From UBA5436 sp050951845 (GTDB taxonomy: Bacteria > Bacillota > Clostridia > Saccharofermentanales > DTU023): a DNA stretch of 64,000 bases. Location: NCBI GenBank assembly GCA_050951845.1, contig JBMNJV010000002.1, positions 124,001 through 188,000 on the forward strand. Reading direction: 5' to 3'. The notes below the pieces were generated by a model that was not told the DNA's origin, did no database searches, and worked only from the letters and a program-made list of their open reading frames with translations. Within the stretch, counting starts at the first letter, position 1, and each line of letters opens with the position of its first letter. Shown here piece after piece: positions 1 to 9,506 of the stretch. The position numbers were made by a program, and so were the translations under genes.

Positions 1-331
1 CGTTTACACCGACCATCAATAAAATATTTAATCGATTCGGATCTAACTCCAAAGGTTGAACATCTTTTAACATATCCAGCATACCTTCCCGTAAAACATT
101 CAGAACGGTTTCTACTGACGAATCGCCCGTGCGTTTAATATGTTCCCGGATACTATCTGTTAATTCAGTAGCACATTCAATACCGCAATCAGCCTGTACT
201 AAAACCATTTCAAGCTCATCCAACATATCCTCGTCAAAATAACCTAAGTTGGCAGCTATTCTATTAAAACTTTCAGTAACGAAGTCACGGGTTTTTTGCA
301 GACCCCGTTTAAATTTATCAAATATACTCAT
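1..331 (-). CDS. ftsY: Signal recognition particle receptor FtsY, partial (N-terminal part)
   Basis: The 110 visible residues start MSIFDKFKRGLQKTRDF and end LLMVGVN, exactly where FtsY proteins enter the G1 loop of the GTPase domain, so the NG-domain core lies beyond the window edge. The visible part is the helical N domain (LDELEMVLVQADCG is typical). FtsY docks the SRP-ribosome complex at the membrane for co-translational insertion. It lies downstream of smc on the same strand, as in many Firmicutes. No long acidic A domain is present, which is usual in Gram-positives. Confidence 0.93.
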   Translation of the reverse strand, partial: MSIFDKFKRGLQKTRDFVTESFNRIAANLGYFDEDMLDELEMVLVQADCGIECATELTDSIREHIKRTGDSSVETVLNVLREGMLDMLKDVQPLELDPNRLNILLMVGVN

Positions 332-452
332 AAACCTATAAGCCCTCTTTCATATTATGTTTTATTATTTTCAATGACTCTGATCATATTCCGGATTTTA
401 AGATCAATCCGTTAATGACGTTTATTATTTAATCTTCAGTTTTTCAATTTTC

Positions 453-560
453 AAATACTCAATGAATATACTTCATTAATTCGGTTTAAAATAATCAATG
501 GATGTACTTCATTAATCCGGTTTCAAATAATCAATGAATTTACTTCATTGATCCGGAGTT
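453..560. repeat. Three tandem 36-bp repeats, each with a small hairpin
   Basis: The motif tcaatg begins at 459, 495 and 531, an exact 36-bp period. Each unit carries AATGAA-N5-TTCATT (second copy one base different), a 6-bp inverted repeat, followed by a cggttt-like tail. The repeats fill the smc-ftsY gap next to the smc stop codon. There are no spacers, so this is not a CRISPR array. On the minus-strand transcript they would form three consecutive weak hairpins between the two reading frames. Confidence 0.85.
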
Positions 561-567
561 AAACTTT

Positions 568-3500
568 CTATGTATCAATCATATCAGCATCTGTCAGTTC
601 AAGCGATAACACTTTGGAAACTCCTCGTTCTTTCATAGTTATACCATATAAACGTTCGGATGCTTCCATTGTACCTTTACGATGGGTAACCAGGACGAAT
701 TGTGATTCATCGGTATATTTTCTGAGATATTCGGTAAATCGGATAATATTGGTTTCATCTAAGGCGGATTCAACTTCATCCAGGACACAGAACGGAGCAG
801 GCCTTAATTTGAAGATTGCCAATAGTAAAGCTATTGCAGTTAATGATCTCTCACCACCTGATAACAAACTCAAATTCTGCAGTCTTTTTCCTGGCGGTTG
901 AGCTTTAATTACGATACCCGAGGTTAAAGGATCAGCAGTTTCCAGATCAAGTTCCGCTTCGCCTCCACTGAAAAGAGCAGAAAATACTTCTTTAAAATTT
1001 TGATTGATTTGGGCAAAGTTTTCTATAAATTGCTCCGACATTGCAAGTTCCAGATCGCGGATCACATTGATCAGTTTTTCTTTTGATAATTCGATATCCG
1101 CTTTTTGAGTAATCATGAAATCGTGACGTTCAAACACTTCATTATACTCTTCAATCGCATTCGGATTAATCGGACCCAAATCTCTGATTTTCTGACGTAT
1201 TTGTTTCAAAACTTCTCGTGCCGCTGTAATATTATCAATCGGATAAGCCTCCGGTTTAAGTTCAATGTAAGTAAGTTCGTAGTTTTCCCAAATATGATTC
1301 TTGGCTGAAGCTATGCTTTGCTCCAATCTCTCTGTTCTTTGACGAGAACGTTCAAGTTGCAATTGTAAGCTTGAAACCTGATCCGCTTGCAGTTCCACTT
1401 TAGTAAAAAGATCATGTTGCTGTTTTTCAATTTGATTTCTTTCCAGTTGATGATGATCAATATTTTCCAATAAATATGAAAGCTCCTCTTCCATATTTCG
1501 GTACCTGTTTTCATATTCAACGGTTTGCGCAGATAGTTTTTCCAATTCATCTTCTAAATCTTGTGTCTGTTTAACAAGGGTCTGTTGTTTACTTTTTTGG
1601 GTAGTAAAATCAAGCTTTGCCTGTTCCGCCAAAGCAGTGAAATTTGCCAATGATTCTTTTTTTGTCTGCAAAGAAATATTCAAGGCGATCATTTGATCTT
1701 GAAGTTCTTGAAACTCGTGATTGGCATCTGACTGCGATCGATGTAACTCTTCCAGTTTTTCAGATAATTTACTGTGATTATTTTCTGCTTGCATTAAATC
1801 AGTTTCAGTTTCGAGTTTTTTTCGTGTTGCATCTTCTGTGCGAACTTGATATTTAGTTAAGGTGTCGGTTTTGTTGTTCAATTCATGTTTTACTTGTTCA
1901 AGCTCATGCATAATTTGTTCTGTCAGTGTTGTCAGCTGATAGAGATACTTTTCTTTTTCCAGATAGCTTTTTTCCAAGTCGGCTTGAATTTGTGCCTGTA
2001 CAATCAGTTGCGATGTTTTTCTTTCGATAACTGAATTCTGAGAATTGATTTCATGATTCAATTTGCTTATTTTCTCTTGATATTCAACTATTTCACGATT
2101 TCTGCGCAGTAAACCCTGGGATTGCTTTTTGTCCTGACCGCCGGTCATTGAACCGCCGATTTGAACAATATCACCTGCCAAGGTAACAATTTTATATTTT
2201 TGCCGAACTGCCGCTGAAATCTTCAGAGCTTGCTCCAGATTTTCCGCAATAATTACTCTGCTCAATAACTGTCCTATAATTTCAGTATATTCTTCAGAAT
2301 AATCTACTATTGTAGAAGCTATGTTTAAGAAACCCGGCAAATGTTCAATTTGTTTGAGATCATGGTCAGGAATATTGCGAGCTCTGATTGTATCCAACGG
2401 TAAAAATGTTTCACGACCGGATCTTGTCTGTTTAAGCCATTCGATCATCCTTGAAGCATCTGTTTTAGTTGAAGTAACAATATTATGTAAAGCAGCACCC
2501 AATGTAACTTCAATTGCTTTTTCATATTTTTGCGGTACGTGGATTAATTCAGCTAACGGACCGTGAATACCTGCACCAAATTCGGGTTCACTTTCAGCTT
2601 TTTGCATAATGGCTTTTACAGCCTGATGGAATCCTTCCCGAGCGGCTTCAAGTTCCTGTAAAGTTTTTAGGCGATATTGAGAATTATTCAGTTCATTCGT
2701 TAATTGCTGTTTCTTCTGATCCAGATCAGACAGTTCTGTTCTGATTTTTTCTACATCCTGACGGATACTCAACAGATCCGAATTTGTTAATTCAAAAGAC
2801 TTTTGTTCAGCCAGATGCAATTGATTTTTTTTCTGATATTCATTCTGAATTTCAAGCTTTTTTATATTTAAGTTATCAATTTCCGCTTCAAGCAATGCGA
2901 GTTGTTCTGCTACTATATTAATCTCCTGAGTATATGAAGTGGCGGAATTCTTTAAATCAAAAATTTGTCTCTGTTTTTGATTTAACTCATCGGTAATTTT
3001 TGCAATTTGAGCGTTGAGCTTATTCAGCTCTTGATTCTGATCGGCAATGACTTTAGTTACAGCTTCATAACTTTCAGTTATTTCCGCAACTTCTTCAGCC
3101 AATTTGCTGCTCTGAATTCTTTTCTGCTCAAGATCTCCGTCTAACAGACGTTCTTCAATTTTCAGTTCTGATTGTTGAGCTAAATTTGATTCTATTTGCA
3201 GTTTAAGAGAGCGCTTGCGTTCTTTGGCAATTGCTCTTTTTTCACCCAATTCGGCCAAATCCGCATTCCGGACAGATTGTTGCAAACGTTTTGTTTCAAT
3301 TTCCTGATCCAAATCTGCCAAATTCTTTTCATACTTCTGATAATCATTTTTCAGCTTTTGTGATAAATTTCTGGCAGCTTGCAAATCTTGGGAAAGATCA
3401 TCTGAAACCTGTTCGCTCTTTTCATATTCAAGCTGATTTCGCTTAATATCATAAAGAGTCAAACCGATATCCGTATCCCGCATTTCATGTGAAAGCTTTT

Positions 3501-4146
3501 GAAATGTTTTGGTCTTCTCTGCTTGTTTTTCTAAAGGTTCAAGACGTTGAGCAAGTTCCCGGACAATATCGTCAATGCGCACCAGATTCTGCTCAGTTCT
3601 CTCCAACTTACGCTCAGCATCTCTTTTGCGCATTTTAAATTTAACAATTCCGGCCGCCTCATCAAAAACTTTGCGTCGTTCTTCCGAATTATCACTCAGA
3701 ATTTGATCAATTCTGCCTTGACCTATAATTGAATATCCGTCACGACCGATTCCCGTATCAAGGAATAATTCTCGTATATCTTTTAATCTGCATTGAACTT
3801 TATTAATTAAATATTCACTGTCACCCGAGCGATAATAACGTCTGGTGACTTCGACCGTTTCATAATCTAAAGGAATATGATGATCTGTATTGTCGAAGGT
3901 AATTGTAACTTCAGCAAATCCAAGTTGACGTCGGGTTTCAGTTCCGTTAAAAATAACATCTTCCATACGTGAACCGCGCAAAGTTTTAACACTTTGCTCA
4001 CCTAATACCCAACGAATAGCATCGGTTATATTAGATTTACCGGAACCGTTCGGTCCGACTATTGCAGTTATTCCCGGATGAAATTCAATTAATGTCTGAT
4101 CCGGGAAGGATTTAAATCCTTGCATACTGAGGGATTTAAGATACAC
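568..4146 (-). CDS. smc: Chromosome segregation protein SMC
   Basis: At 1192 residues it has normal SMC length. The head has Walker A GPNGSGKS at residues 31-38. Two long coiled-coil arms rich in Glu, Lys and Gln flank a hinge around residues 520-680 (FGAGIHGPLAELI through GGSMTGGQ). The C-terminal head carries the ABC signature LSGGERSLTA and Walker B FCVLDEVESALDE. SMC with ScpA and ScpB (not in this window) forms the bacterial condensin that organises newly replicated chromosomes. It sits between rnc (66 bp upstream) and ftsY, and is probably co-transcribed with rnc. Confidence 0.98.
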   Translation of the reverse strand: MYLKSLSMQGFKSFPDQTLIEFHPGITAIVGPNGSGKSNITDAIRWVLGEQSVKTLRGSRMEDVIFNGTETRRQLGFAEVTITFDNTDHHIPLDYETVEVTRRYYRSGDSEYLINKVQCRLKDIRELFLDTGIGRDGYSIIGQGRIDQILSDNSEERRKVFDEAAGIVKFKMRKRDAERKLERTEQNLVRIDDIVRELAQRLEPLEKQAEKTKTFQKLSHEMRDTDIGLTLYDIKRNQLEYEKSEQVSDDLSQDLQAARNLSQKLKNDYQKYEKNLADLDQEIETKRLQQSVRNADLAELGEKRAIAKERKRSLKLQIESNLAQQSELKIEERLLDGDLEQKRIQSSKLAEEVAEITESYEAVTKVIADQNQELNKLNAQIAKITDELNQKQRQIFDLKNSATSYTQEINIVAEQLALLEAEIDNLNIKKLEIQNEYQKKNQLHLAEQKSFELTNSDLLSIRQDVEKIRTELSDLDQKKQQLTNELNNSQYRLKTLQELEAAREGFHQAVKAIMQKAESEPEFGAGIHGPLAELIHVPQKYEKAIEVTLGAALHNIVTSTKTDASRMIEWLKQTRSGRETFLPLDTIRARNIPDHDLKQIEHLPGFLNIASTIVDYSEEYTEIIGQLLSRVIIAENLEQALKISAAVRQKYKIVTLAGDIVQIGGSMTGGQDKKQSQGLLRRNREIVEYQEKISKLNHEINSQNSVIERKTSQLIVQAQIQADLEKSYLEKEKYLYQLTTLTEQIMHELEQVKHELNNKTDTLTKYQVRTEDATRKKLETETDLMQAENNHSKLSEKLEELHRSQSDANHEFQELQDQMIALNISLQTKKESLANFTALAEQAKLDFTTQKSKQQTLVKQTQDLEDELEKLSAQTVEYENRYRNMEEELSYLLENIDHHQLERNQIEKQQHDLFTKVELQADQVSSLQLQLERSRQRTERLEQSIASAKNHIWENYELTYIELKPEAYPIDNITAAREVLKQIRQKIRDLGPINPNAIEEYNEVFERHDFMITQKADIELSKEKLINVIRDLELAMSEQFIENFAQINQNFKEVFSALFSGGEAELDLETADPLTSGIVIKAQPPGKRLQNLSLLSGGERSLTAIALLLAIFKLRPAPFCVLDEVESALDETNIIRFTEYLRKYTDESQFVLVTHRKGTMEASERLYGITMKERGVSKVLSLELTDADMIDT

Positions 4147-4212
4147 CTGTTACAAATCCTATTTCTAATTATTTCTTGTCAGAAGATATAAATCTTCTTC
4201 ATTTTCGTTTGC

Positions 4213-4956
4213 TTAGAACTCCGGCGCTTCAGCTGTATCTTCAATCAGATAACAACCGTCTTCATCACAGGATAATAATTGTAATGCTTCTTTCGCTGCC
4301 GCCTGTTCCGCCAGTTTCTTACTCGGACCTTGCCCGACAGCTACTTTTTGCTCATCAACATTCACTGCAGCAGTATAAGTCCTGTCATGAACCGGGCCTT
4401 CTTCGGCTATAATTTCAAAATTCATAGTGCTGACACCTTTGGTTGCCTGAACCATTTCCAGTAATTTACTTTTGAAATCATAAACCATCCTGCCCGAAAC
4501 AGCTAAATCAATATAATCCTGCAATAATTCGATTATTTTGGTTTGAACGTAAACAAATCCCTGATCCAAATATAATGCACCGAAAACTGCTTCCAAAGCA
4601 TTCGACAAATTTGATGCTTTCTCACGGCCTCCGGTCATTTCTTCACCTTTGCCCAGATAAAGATAATCTCCTAAGTTTATATCTTCAGCAACTTGGGCTA
4701 ATGTGTCTTCACAAACTATCAGCGCTCTGTACTTGGTCATCAAACCTTCATCAAGTGACGGTTTCAACTGAAATAATGCATCACTGATTGTTAACTGCAA
4801 TACCGCATCGCCTAAAAATTCCAAACGTTCATTATCATATTTGACTTCTTCACTATTTTCATAAGCATAAGTTGAATGAGTCAAAGCGGATTTTATTAAC
4901 TTCTCATTCTTAATGGTAATCTTATTATTTTCACAAAACTTTCTTTGTTTTTCCAT
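4213..4956 (-). CDS. rnc: Ribonuclease III
   Basis: A 247-residue RNase III: catalytic domain with the signature NERLEFLGDAVL, and a C-terminal double-stranded-RNA-binding domain (KLLEMVQATKG onward, with GPSKKLAEQAAAKEAL). It cleaves structured RNA such as rRNA precursors. The frame is open 21 codons further upstream, but that stretch contains a complete rho-independent terminator. The ATG at 4956 has a strong GGGGGAA ribosome site 4 bases away, so this start is preferred. It lies between acpP and smc. Confidence 0.95.
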   Translation of the reverse strand: MEKQRKFCENNKITIKNEKLIKSALTHSTYAYENSEEVKYDNERLEFLGDAVLQLTISDALFQLKPSLDEGLMTKYRALIVCEDTLAQVAEDINLGDYLYLGKGEEMTGGREKASNLSNALEAVFGALYLDQGFVYVQTKIIELLQDYIDLAVSGRMVYDFKSKLLEMVQATKGVSTMNFEIIAEEGPVHDRTYTAAVNVDEQKVAVGQGPSKKLAEQAAAKEALQLLSCDEDGCYLIEDTAEAPEF

Positions 4957-4979
4957 ATTGTTCCCCCGACCAATTACAG

Positions 4980-5004
4980 AAAAAAGGGATACAAAAGTAT
5001 CCCT
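4980..5004 (-). terminator. Rho-independent terminator downstream of acpP
   Basis: Read on the minus strand: AGGGATAC, loop TTTT, GTATCCCT, then TTTTT. The 8-bp stem is perfect. It separates acpP from rnc and rules out the longer rnc start. Some read-through would feed rnc-smc, because no separate promoter for rnc is obvious. Confidence 0.85.
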
Positions 5005-5054
5005 GATTTGACTAAACATTATTCATGTTTATTTGCTTTGACAATAGTTATACT

Positions 5055-5297
5055 TTATTCAGCATTTTCTACTATGAAATCTACCGCATCACCTACGGTT
5101 TTCAAACGCTGTGCATCTTCATCAGGAATAGAAATATCATATTCGGATTCTAAAGTAATAATTAAATCAACAATATCCAATGAATCGGCATTTAAATCAT
5201 CGATAAAATCGGAATCCATTGAAATAGAATCTTCATCTACGCCTAACTGATCAACTAAAAGTTGTTTTACCTGTTCAAAAATATCTTCAGTAGACAT
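5055..5297 (-). CDS. acpP: Acyl carrier protein
   Basis: An 80-residue acidic protein with the phosphopantetheine attachment motif NADSLD (Ser of DSL). It carries growing acyl chains in type II fatty-acid and phospholipid synthesis. The ATG at 5297 is preferred over one four codons upstream, because the upstream ATG overlaps the GGAGG that serves this start. A promoter lies upstream and a terminator follows, so it can be expressed as a single gene. A second, different ACP gene sits in the fab cluster at 46238-46465. Confidence 0.96.
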   Translation of the reverse strand: MSTEDIFEQVKQLLVDQLGVDEDSISMDSDFIDDLNADSLDIVDLIITLESEYDISIPDEDAQRLKTVGDAVDFIVENAE

Positions 5298-5340
5298 ATT
5301 TACCTCCACATTTAATTTTATAATTTATATTACGAATATA

Positions 5341-5369
5341 TTTGTAAACAAAAATACCGGCGGTGTCAA
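5341..5369 (-). promoter_or_regulatory. Probable sigma-A promoter for acpP
   Basis: Minus-strand TTGACA (5364-5369), 17-bp spacer, TACAAA (5341-5346), about 45 bases upstream of the acpP start. The -35 box is perfect and the -10 box is weaker. Just upstream, 5414-5434 holds a 7-bp inverted repeat (TAGTTAA/TTAACTA) without a T run. Confidence 0.6.
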
Positions 5370-5518
5370 GTTTATTATGAGTTAATCTTCAAATCTCTGA
5401 AACATCACATGGTTAGTTAAAGGCAACTTAACTAGTTACCGATAAAACCCAGCTGTTTCCGGTTAAATTAAGAAAACATATTTGGCTGATTCGGTTGACA
5501 ACATCTGAATTTGTCAAA

Positions 5519-6115
5519 TTATGCCTGTTTCAGGATTTGTTTGTTTTTTAATAAATAATCTAAACCGCTGACCACGGTTAAAATCACAGAAAGCAAAACT
5601 AAAACATCACCGATTATTCTCAATGTATGAGATGCTGCTGTCACAGGGCCGGCCATATATATTATAGGTTCAAGCATCAGCCAAATAATTGCAATGATCT
5701 GGGTAGTCGTTTTGGCTTTCCCCCAAGGACCTGCAGCAATTACTTTCCCTTGTTCCACTGCTAACAGCCGAAGTCCGGTTACAATTAATTCGCGTGCCAG
5801 AACAATTACAACAACGAAAGAATGTATCCGGTTGAGTTGTACTAAGGCTACAAATGTTGAAATAACCAATAGTTTATCTGCAATCGGATCTAAAAATTTC
5901 CCCATGTTAGTAACCAGATCATATTTTCGGGAAATACGTCCGTCAAGAAAATCGGTTAACGAAGCTATGCAAAATAATATTATAGCAATAATATGTGCAG
6001 CTTGGCTTGCAACAAATTCATTCCAAAATGTCCAACCGCCGATCGGTAACATAAACAAAATCACGAACGGTACGAGGATCATCCTCAAAATTGTTAAACG
6101 ATTAGGTAAATTCAT
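5519..6115 (-). CDS. pgsA: CDP-diacylglycerol-glycerol-3-phosphate 3-phosphatidyltransferase
   Basis: A 198-residue integral membrane enzyme that makes phosphatidylglycerophosphate, the committed step to phosphatidylglycerol. The CDP-alcohol phosphotransferase motif is seen as DFLDGRISR...GKFLDPIADK, with Ser in place of the usual Ala before Arg. Several hydrophobic helices are evident. The ATG at 6115 has AGGAG at a good distance; a GTG two codons earlier is too close to that site. The start overlaps the end of rimO by 14 bases, so translation is probably coupled. Confidence 0.95.
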   Translation of the reverse strand: MNLPNRLTILRMILVPFVILFMLPIGGWTFWNEFVASQAAHIIAIILFCIASLTDFLDGRISRKYDLVTNMGKFLDPIADKLLVISTFVALVQLNRIHSFVVVIVLARELIVTGLRLLAVEQGKVIAAGPWGKAKTTTQIIAIIWLMLEPIIYMAGPVTAASHTLRIIGDVLVLLSVILTVVSGLDYLLKNKQILKQA

Positions 6116-7460
6116 GAACACTAACTCCTGTTAAATCATAATCATCTGCATCAATAATTTTCACATTGACAATATCACCGATATTGATATCTGTTGTTTG
6201 AGCCAATACATAAATGCTCGGATCAATTCCCGGTGCTTCACCATAACTGCGCCCGACATAAAATAATCCGTCCGAACTGACATCTTCAAGTAAAACCTGA
6301 TAGATTTTTCCTATCCGCTCTTGGTTTTTCGCCAAAGAAATTGTCTTCTGCAAATTCATAATCTGATTATATCTTGCCTCAGCAATTTCCCGCGGCGGCA
6401 GGTCGGACATTTTATATGCCCGGGTACCTTCTTCCGGAGAAAAAACAAAGCAACCTAAACGATCAAATCTGATATCTTCGATAAATTTCTTCAATTCACT
6501 GAAGTTTTGCTCCGTCTCACCCGGAAATCCAACTAAAACAGTAGTTCTAATAATCAAATTATGAATCTTTGAGCGCAATTTGGCAATTAATTCTCTTAAT
6601 TGATTATTAGTATCTCTTCTACCCATAGATTTCAATATTTTATCAGACGCATGCTGAATAGGTAAATCAATATACGCCGCTATTTGCCGATGCTCTGCAA
6701 TAAATTCAATCAATTGATCCGAAAATACATCTCCATAAACGTACATTAAACGTATTAATCCGATATCCGGAATCTCAACCAATCTTTGCAAAAGTTCCAA
6801 TAACCGCGGTTCACCATATATATCTTGACCGTAACGTGTCGTATCCTGTGCTATCAAAATTATCTCTTTAAACCCGCGTTCAGTTAAAACTTCAGCTTCA
6901 GCAACAACATCCTCCAGCGGCCGTGAAAGTAAAGGTCCTCTGATGCCCGGAATAGCACAAAAAGCACAATGATTGGAACAACCTTCTGCGATTTTCAAGT
7001 AGGCATACGCCCTGTCCGCTGCCGCCTGTTCACCTTTAAATAAATGTTTAATGCTGCCCGGTCTGCCCGGTAGTGTGTCGCGTAAGAATTCACCCTGCCT
7101 GAGACGTTGAGCGGAATCGACTATCAGATCATATTGAGCCGTACCTAATACCAGATCAACTTCCGGAAATTCCTGATATATTTCAGATGCATATCTCTGA
7201 CTTAAACATCCGGTAACAATTAAAAAAACCGGTTTTTTTTTCTTCAGATTAAACTCTTTAATTTCAGCCAAATCCAAAATTGCTGAAATCGCCTCTTCTT
7301 TAGCAGGTTCTATGAAACCGCAGGTATTGACAATTAAAAAGTTGGCTGTTCTCGGATCATCTGTAAAATTGAAAGACGCATTACGTAGTGCATAACTCAT
7401 GGATTCAGCATCTACTTCATTTTTCGGACAACCTAAAGACAATATATAAAAATTATTCAT
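6102..7460 (-). CDS. rimO: Ribosomal protein S12 methylthiotransferase RimO
   Basis: A 452-residue radical-SAM methylthiotransferase. N-terminal UPF0004 domain (LSLGCPKNEVDAE, with further Cys in NTCGF and GCLSQR), radical-SAM cluster motif CSNHCAFC, and a C-terminal TRAM domain ending DYDLTGVSVHEFT. LGCPKN marks RimO rather than MiaB. It adds a methylthio group to the conserved Asp of S12. The ATG at 7460 fits the family's N-terminus (MNNFYILSLGCPKN); an in-frame ATG five codons earlier is possible. It overlaps the recX stop. Confidence 0.95.
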   Translation of the reverse strand: MNNFYILSLGCPKNEVDAESMSYALRNASFNFTDDPRTANFLIVNTCGFIEPAKEEAISAILDLAEIKEFNLKKKKPVFLIVTGCLSQRYASEIYQEFPEVDLVLGTAQYDLIVDSAQRLRQGEFLRDTLPGRPGSIKHLFKGEQAAADRAYAYLKIAEGCSNHCAFCAIPGIRGPLLSRPLEDVVAEAEVLTERGFKEIILIAQDTTRYGQDIYGEPRLLELLQRLVEIPDIGLIRLMYVYGDVFSDQLIEFIAEHRQIAAYIDLPIQHASDKILKSMGRRDTNNQLRELIAKLRSKIHNLIIRTTVLVGFPGETEQNFSELKKFIEDIRFDRLGCFVFSPEEGTRAYKMSDLPPREIAEARYNQIMNLQKTISLAKNQERIGKIYQVLLEDVSSDGLFYVGRSYGEAPGIDPSIYVLAQTTDINIGDIVNVKIIDADDYDLTGVSVHEFT

Positions 7461-8049
7461 TTTTTCTGATTTCATCTAACCATTTTCGCACAATTTCCCG
7501 GCAGATACCAGTAGAATATCCTCTGGAAGCTAAATGACGCATTACTTTTTCCGGTTGAGATATATTCCATTCTGTCTGCTTAAGTATTCTATACGCTTCA
7601 GCAGTCTCTCGATCATCTTCGATTTCCAAGACCAAATCCGAGATAGTCTGTTCACTGATACCTTGGCGCAACATTATTTGCTCTATATATTCTTTCGACT
7701 TCTGAGCCCGCCCCGAGTGCCTTTTAATTATTCTTCTGCCGCACAAATATTCATCCAAGTATTGCTCATCGATTAAATCCTGAATTACTTGATCTACAAG
7801 CTGCGGATTTAAAACAGCTTCTTCCGGAAAAGAATTTTCCAAAATATTTTTTACTTGACCATAAGACCTCCCACGATCAATACCGATATATTTAATTGCC
7901 CGCTGACGCAGGGTTAAATAAGCCTCTTGATGCTTGGTGGAAACATCAGAGGCTTGGTTTTTTCCTTTTTCCGGAAAATTTTTATGGAGTTGTGAAACTA
8001 TTTCTTGCGCTTTAGCCAAACGCTTGCGAAAAGAATCGTCCTGGTTCAT
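7453..8049 (-). CDS. recX: Regulatory protein RecX
   Basis: A 198-residue protein built of the three-helix repeats typical of RecX (AYLTLRQRAIKYIG, ILENSFPEEA, VMRHLASRGYSTGICREIV). It modulates RecA filaments. It lies 106 bases downstream of recA in the same direction, the classic pairing, and its end overlaps rimO. The first 20 or so residues are charged and not family-conserved, so the start is less certain. Confidence 0.88.
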   Translation of the reverse strand: MNQDDSFRKRLAKAQEIVSQLHKNFPEKGKNQASDVSTKHQEAYLTLRQRAIKYIGIDRGRSYGQVKNILENSFPEEAVLNPQLVDQVIQDLIDEQYLDEYLCGRRIIKRHSGRAQKSKEYIEQIMLRQGISEQTISDLVLEIEDDRETAEAYRILKQTEWNISQPEKVMRHLASRGYSTGICREIVRKWLDEIRKNE

Positions 8050-8155
8050 TTTAATATTGCCGGTATCATTAAGCCTTTATTTCAAATCAGTTATTTAATA
8101 TTGTCCTTCATCTATCGGCAGATTCGATTAAGTCTCAAATTGTTGCCGCGAATTA

Positions 8156-9313
8156 TTATATATCCAAGTTCAGTAATTCATCCAAATCATCATCTGAAGA
8201 TTTTATATCCGTAGCATCTGTAGCATCTTCGGTTTGATCTTGTTCAACTGATTCAGAAATGTCTTCATCTTCTTCCGGTTCATAATATTCGCGAACTTTG
8301 GCATCGATTTCAGCCATAATTTCCGGATTGTCAACCAACCATTGACGTGCATTATCTCTGCCTTGTCCGATTCTGGTATCACCATAGGAGTACCAGGAAC
8401 CGCTTTTATTCACAATATCAATATCAGAGGCTAAATCTAAAATACAGCCTTCCTGAGAAATACCTTCTCCGTATATAATATCAAATTCGGCTTCTCTGAA
8501 CGGCGGTGCTACTTTATTTTTTACTACTTTCACTCTGGTGCGCGAACCGATAATATCTTGTCCGTCACGCAACGTTTCAATTTTTCTGATATCGAGTCTG
8601 ACCGATGCATAGAATTTGAGAGCCCGGCCGCCGGTTGTAGTTTCCGGATTGCCGAACATAATTCCGATCTTTTCCCGTAATTGATTGATGAAGATAATCA
8701 TAGTATTTGATTTGTGCAAAACGCCCGATAATTTACGCAGAGCTTGTGACATCAATCTTGCCTGTACGCCCATTGATGCATCACCCATTTCACCTTCAAT
8801 TTCAGAACGCGGAACTAATGCTGCAACCGAGTCAACAACTATAACATCGATCGCTCCGCTGCGTGCCAAAGCCTCAGCGACTTCTAAAGCTTCTTCACCG
8901 TTATCCGGTTGAGAGATGATCAGATTATCAATATCGACTCCGATTTTATCTGCATATGTGGGATCAAGAGCATGTTCAGCATCTACAAAAGCAGCAATTC
9001 CTCCTGCTTTTTGGGCCTCTGCAATTACATGGAGAGCAACCGTCGTTTTCCCCGAGGATTCCGGACCGAAGATTTCGATAACTCTTCCTTTCGGCAAACC
9101 GCCGATACCTAAAGCAAGATCCAAAGACAGAGCACCTGTCGGCACGGTTTCGATTTCCAAATCGTAGTCATCATCTCCTAAGAGCATTACTGCACCCTTG
9201 CCCATTTCTTTTTCTATTTTTGCCAGAGCAATCCTCAGTGCTTCCTGGCGTTCCGTTTCGGATTGCGGTTTAGAAATCTGTTTGCCTTTTGCTTGTTTAC
9301 GCCGTTTTGCCAT
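8156..9313 (-). CDS. recA: DNA recombinase RecA
   Basis: 385 residues. Walker A GPESSGKT, the ATPase core (VDAEHALDP, IIFINQLREKIG, TTGGRALKFYASVRLDIRK) and a long acidic C-terminal tail (EEDEDISESVEQ... ending LDELLNLDI). It forms the strand-exchange filament on single-stranded DNA and stimulates LexA cleavage. A GGAGG site precedes the ATG. The promoter and LexA-like operator upstream point to SOS control. The charged 15-residue N-terminal extension (KRRKQAKGKQ) is a little longer than usual. Confidence 0.98.
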   Translation of the reverse strand: MAKRRKQAKGKQISKPQSETERQEALRIALAKIEKEMGKGAVMLLGDDDYDLEIETVPTGALSLDLALGIGGLPKGRVIEIFGPESSGKTTVALHVIAEAQKAGGIAAFVDAEHALDPTYADKIGVDIDNLIISQPDNGEEALEVAEALARSGAIDVIVVDSVAALVPRSEIEGEMGDASMGVQARLMSQALRKLSGVLHKSNTMIIFINQLREKIGIMFGNPETTTGGRALKFYASVRLDIRKIETLRDGQDIIGSRTRVKVVKNKVAPPFREAEFDIIYGEGISQEGCILDLASDIDIVNKSGSWYSYGDTRIGQGRDNARQWLVDNPEIMAEIDAKVREYYEPEEDEDISESVEQDQTEDATDATDIKSSDDDLDELLNLDI

Positions 9314-9328
9314 ATAGTCCTCCTAATA

Positions 9329-9375
9329 GAACAATTGTTTGTTTTCTATTATATCAAAACTTTTTCACAGGTCAA
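9329..9375 (-). promoter_or_regulatory. recA promoter with overlapping LexA (SOS) box
   Basis: Minus-strand TTGACC (9370-9375), 16-bp spacer, TATAAT (9348-9353). Directly downstream, at 9329-9340, is GAACAATTGTTT (plus-strand reading), one base off the Gram-positive LexA core GAAC-N4-GTTC. The operator would cover the transcription start, as expected for an SOS-repressed recA. Confidence 0.8.
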
Positions 9376-9460
9376 GCATATCCACTTTAATCATCATTTT
9401 ATTTTTCGGAAAAAGTGATAATAATTGTAAAAATATAATTTACCGAATACAACCTCCGTA

Positions 9461-9500
9461 TCGGTACTTAGATAAAAACATCGGTACTTAGATAAAAACA
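9461..9500. repeat. Perfect tandem duplication of a 20-bp unit
   Basis: The 20-mer beginning tcggtacttag and ending ataaaaaca occurs at 9461-9480 and again, unchanged, at 9481-9500. It lies between the cinA stop and the recA promoter. A perfect copy suggests recent slippage. No function is evident. Confidence 0.9.
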
Positions 9501-9506
9501 AAGGAA

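Noticed and set aside
453..560. CRISPR array suggested by a 36-bp repeat period
   Set aside because: The repeats are contiguous with no spacers, and no cas genes are near.
4957..5019. Longer rnc reading frame
   Set aside because: It would translate through a complete terminator; a strong GGGGGAA site serves the internal ATG at 4956.
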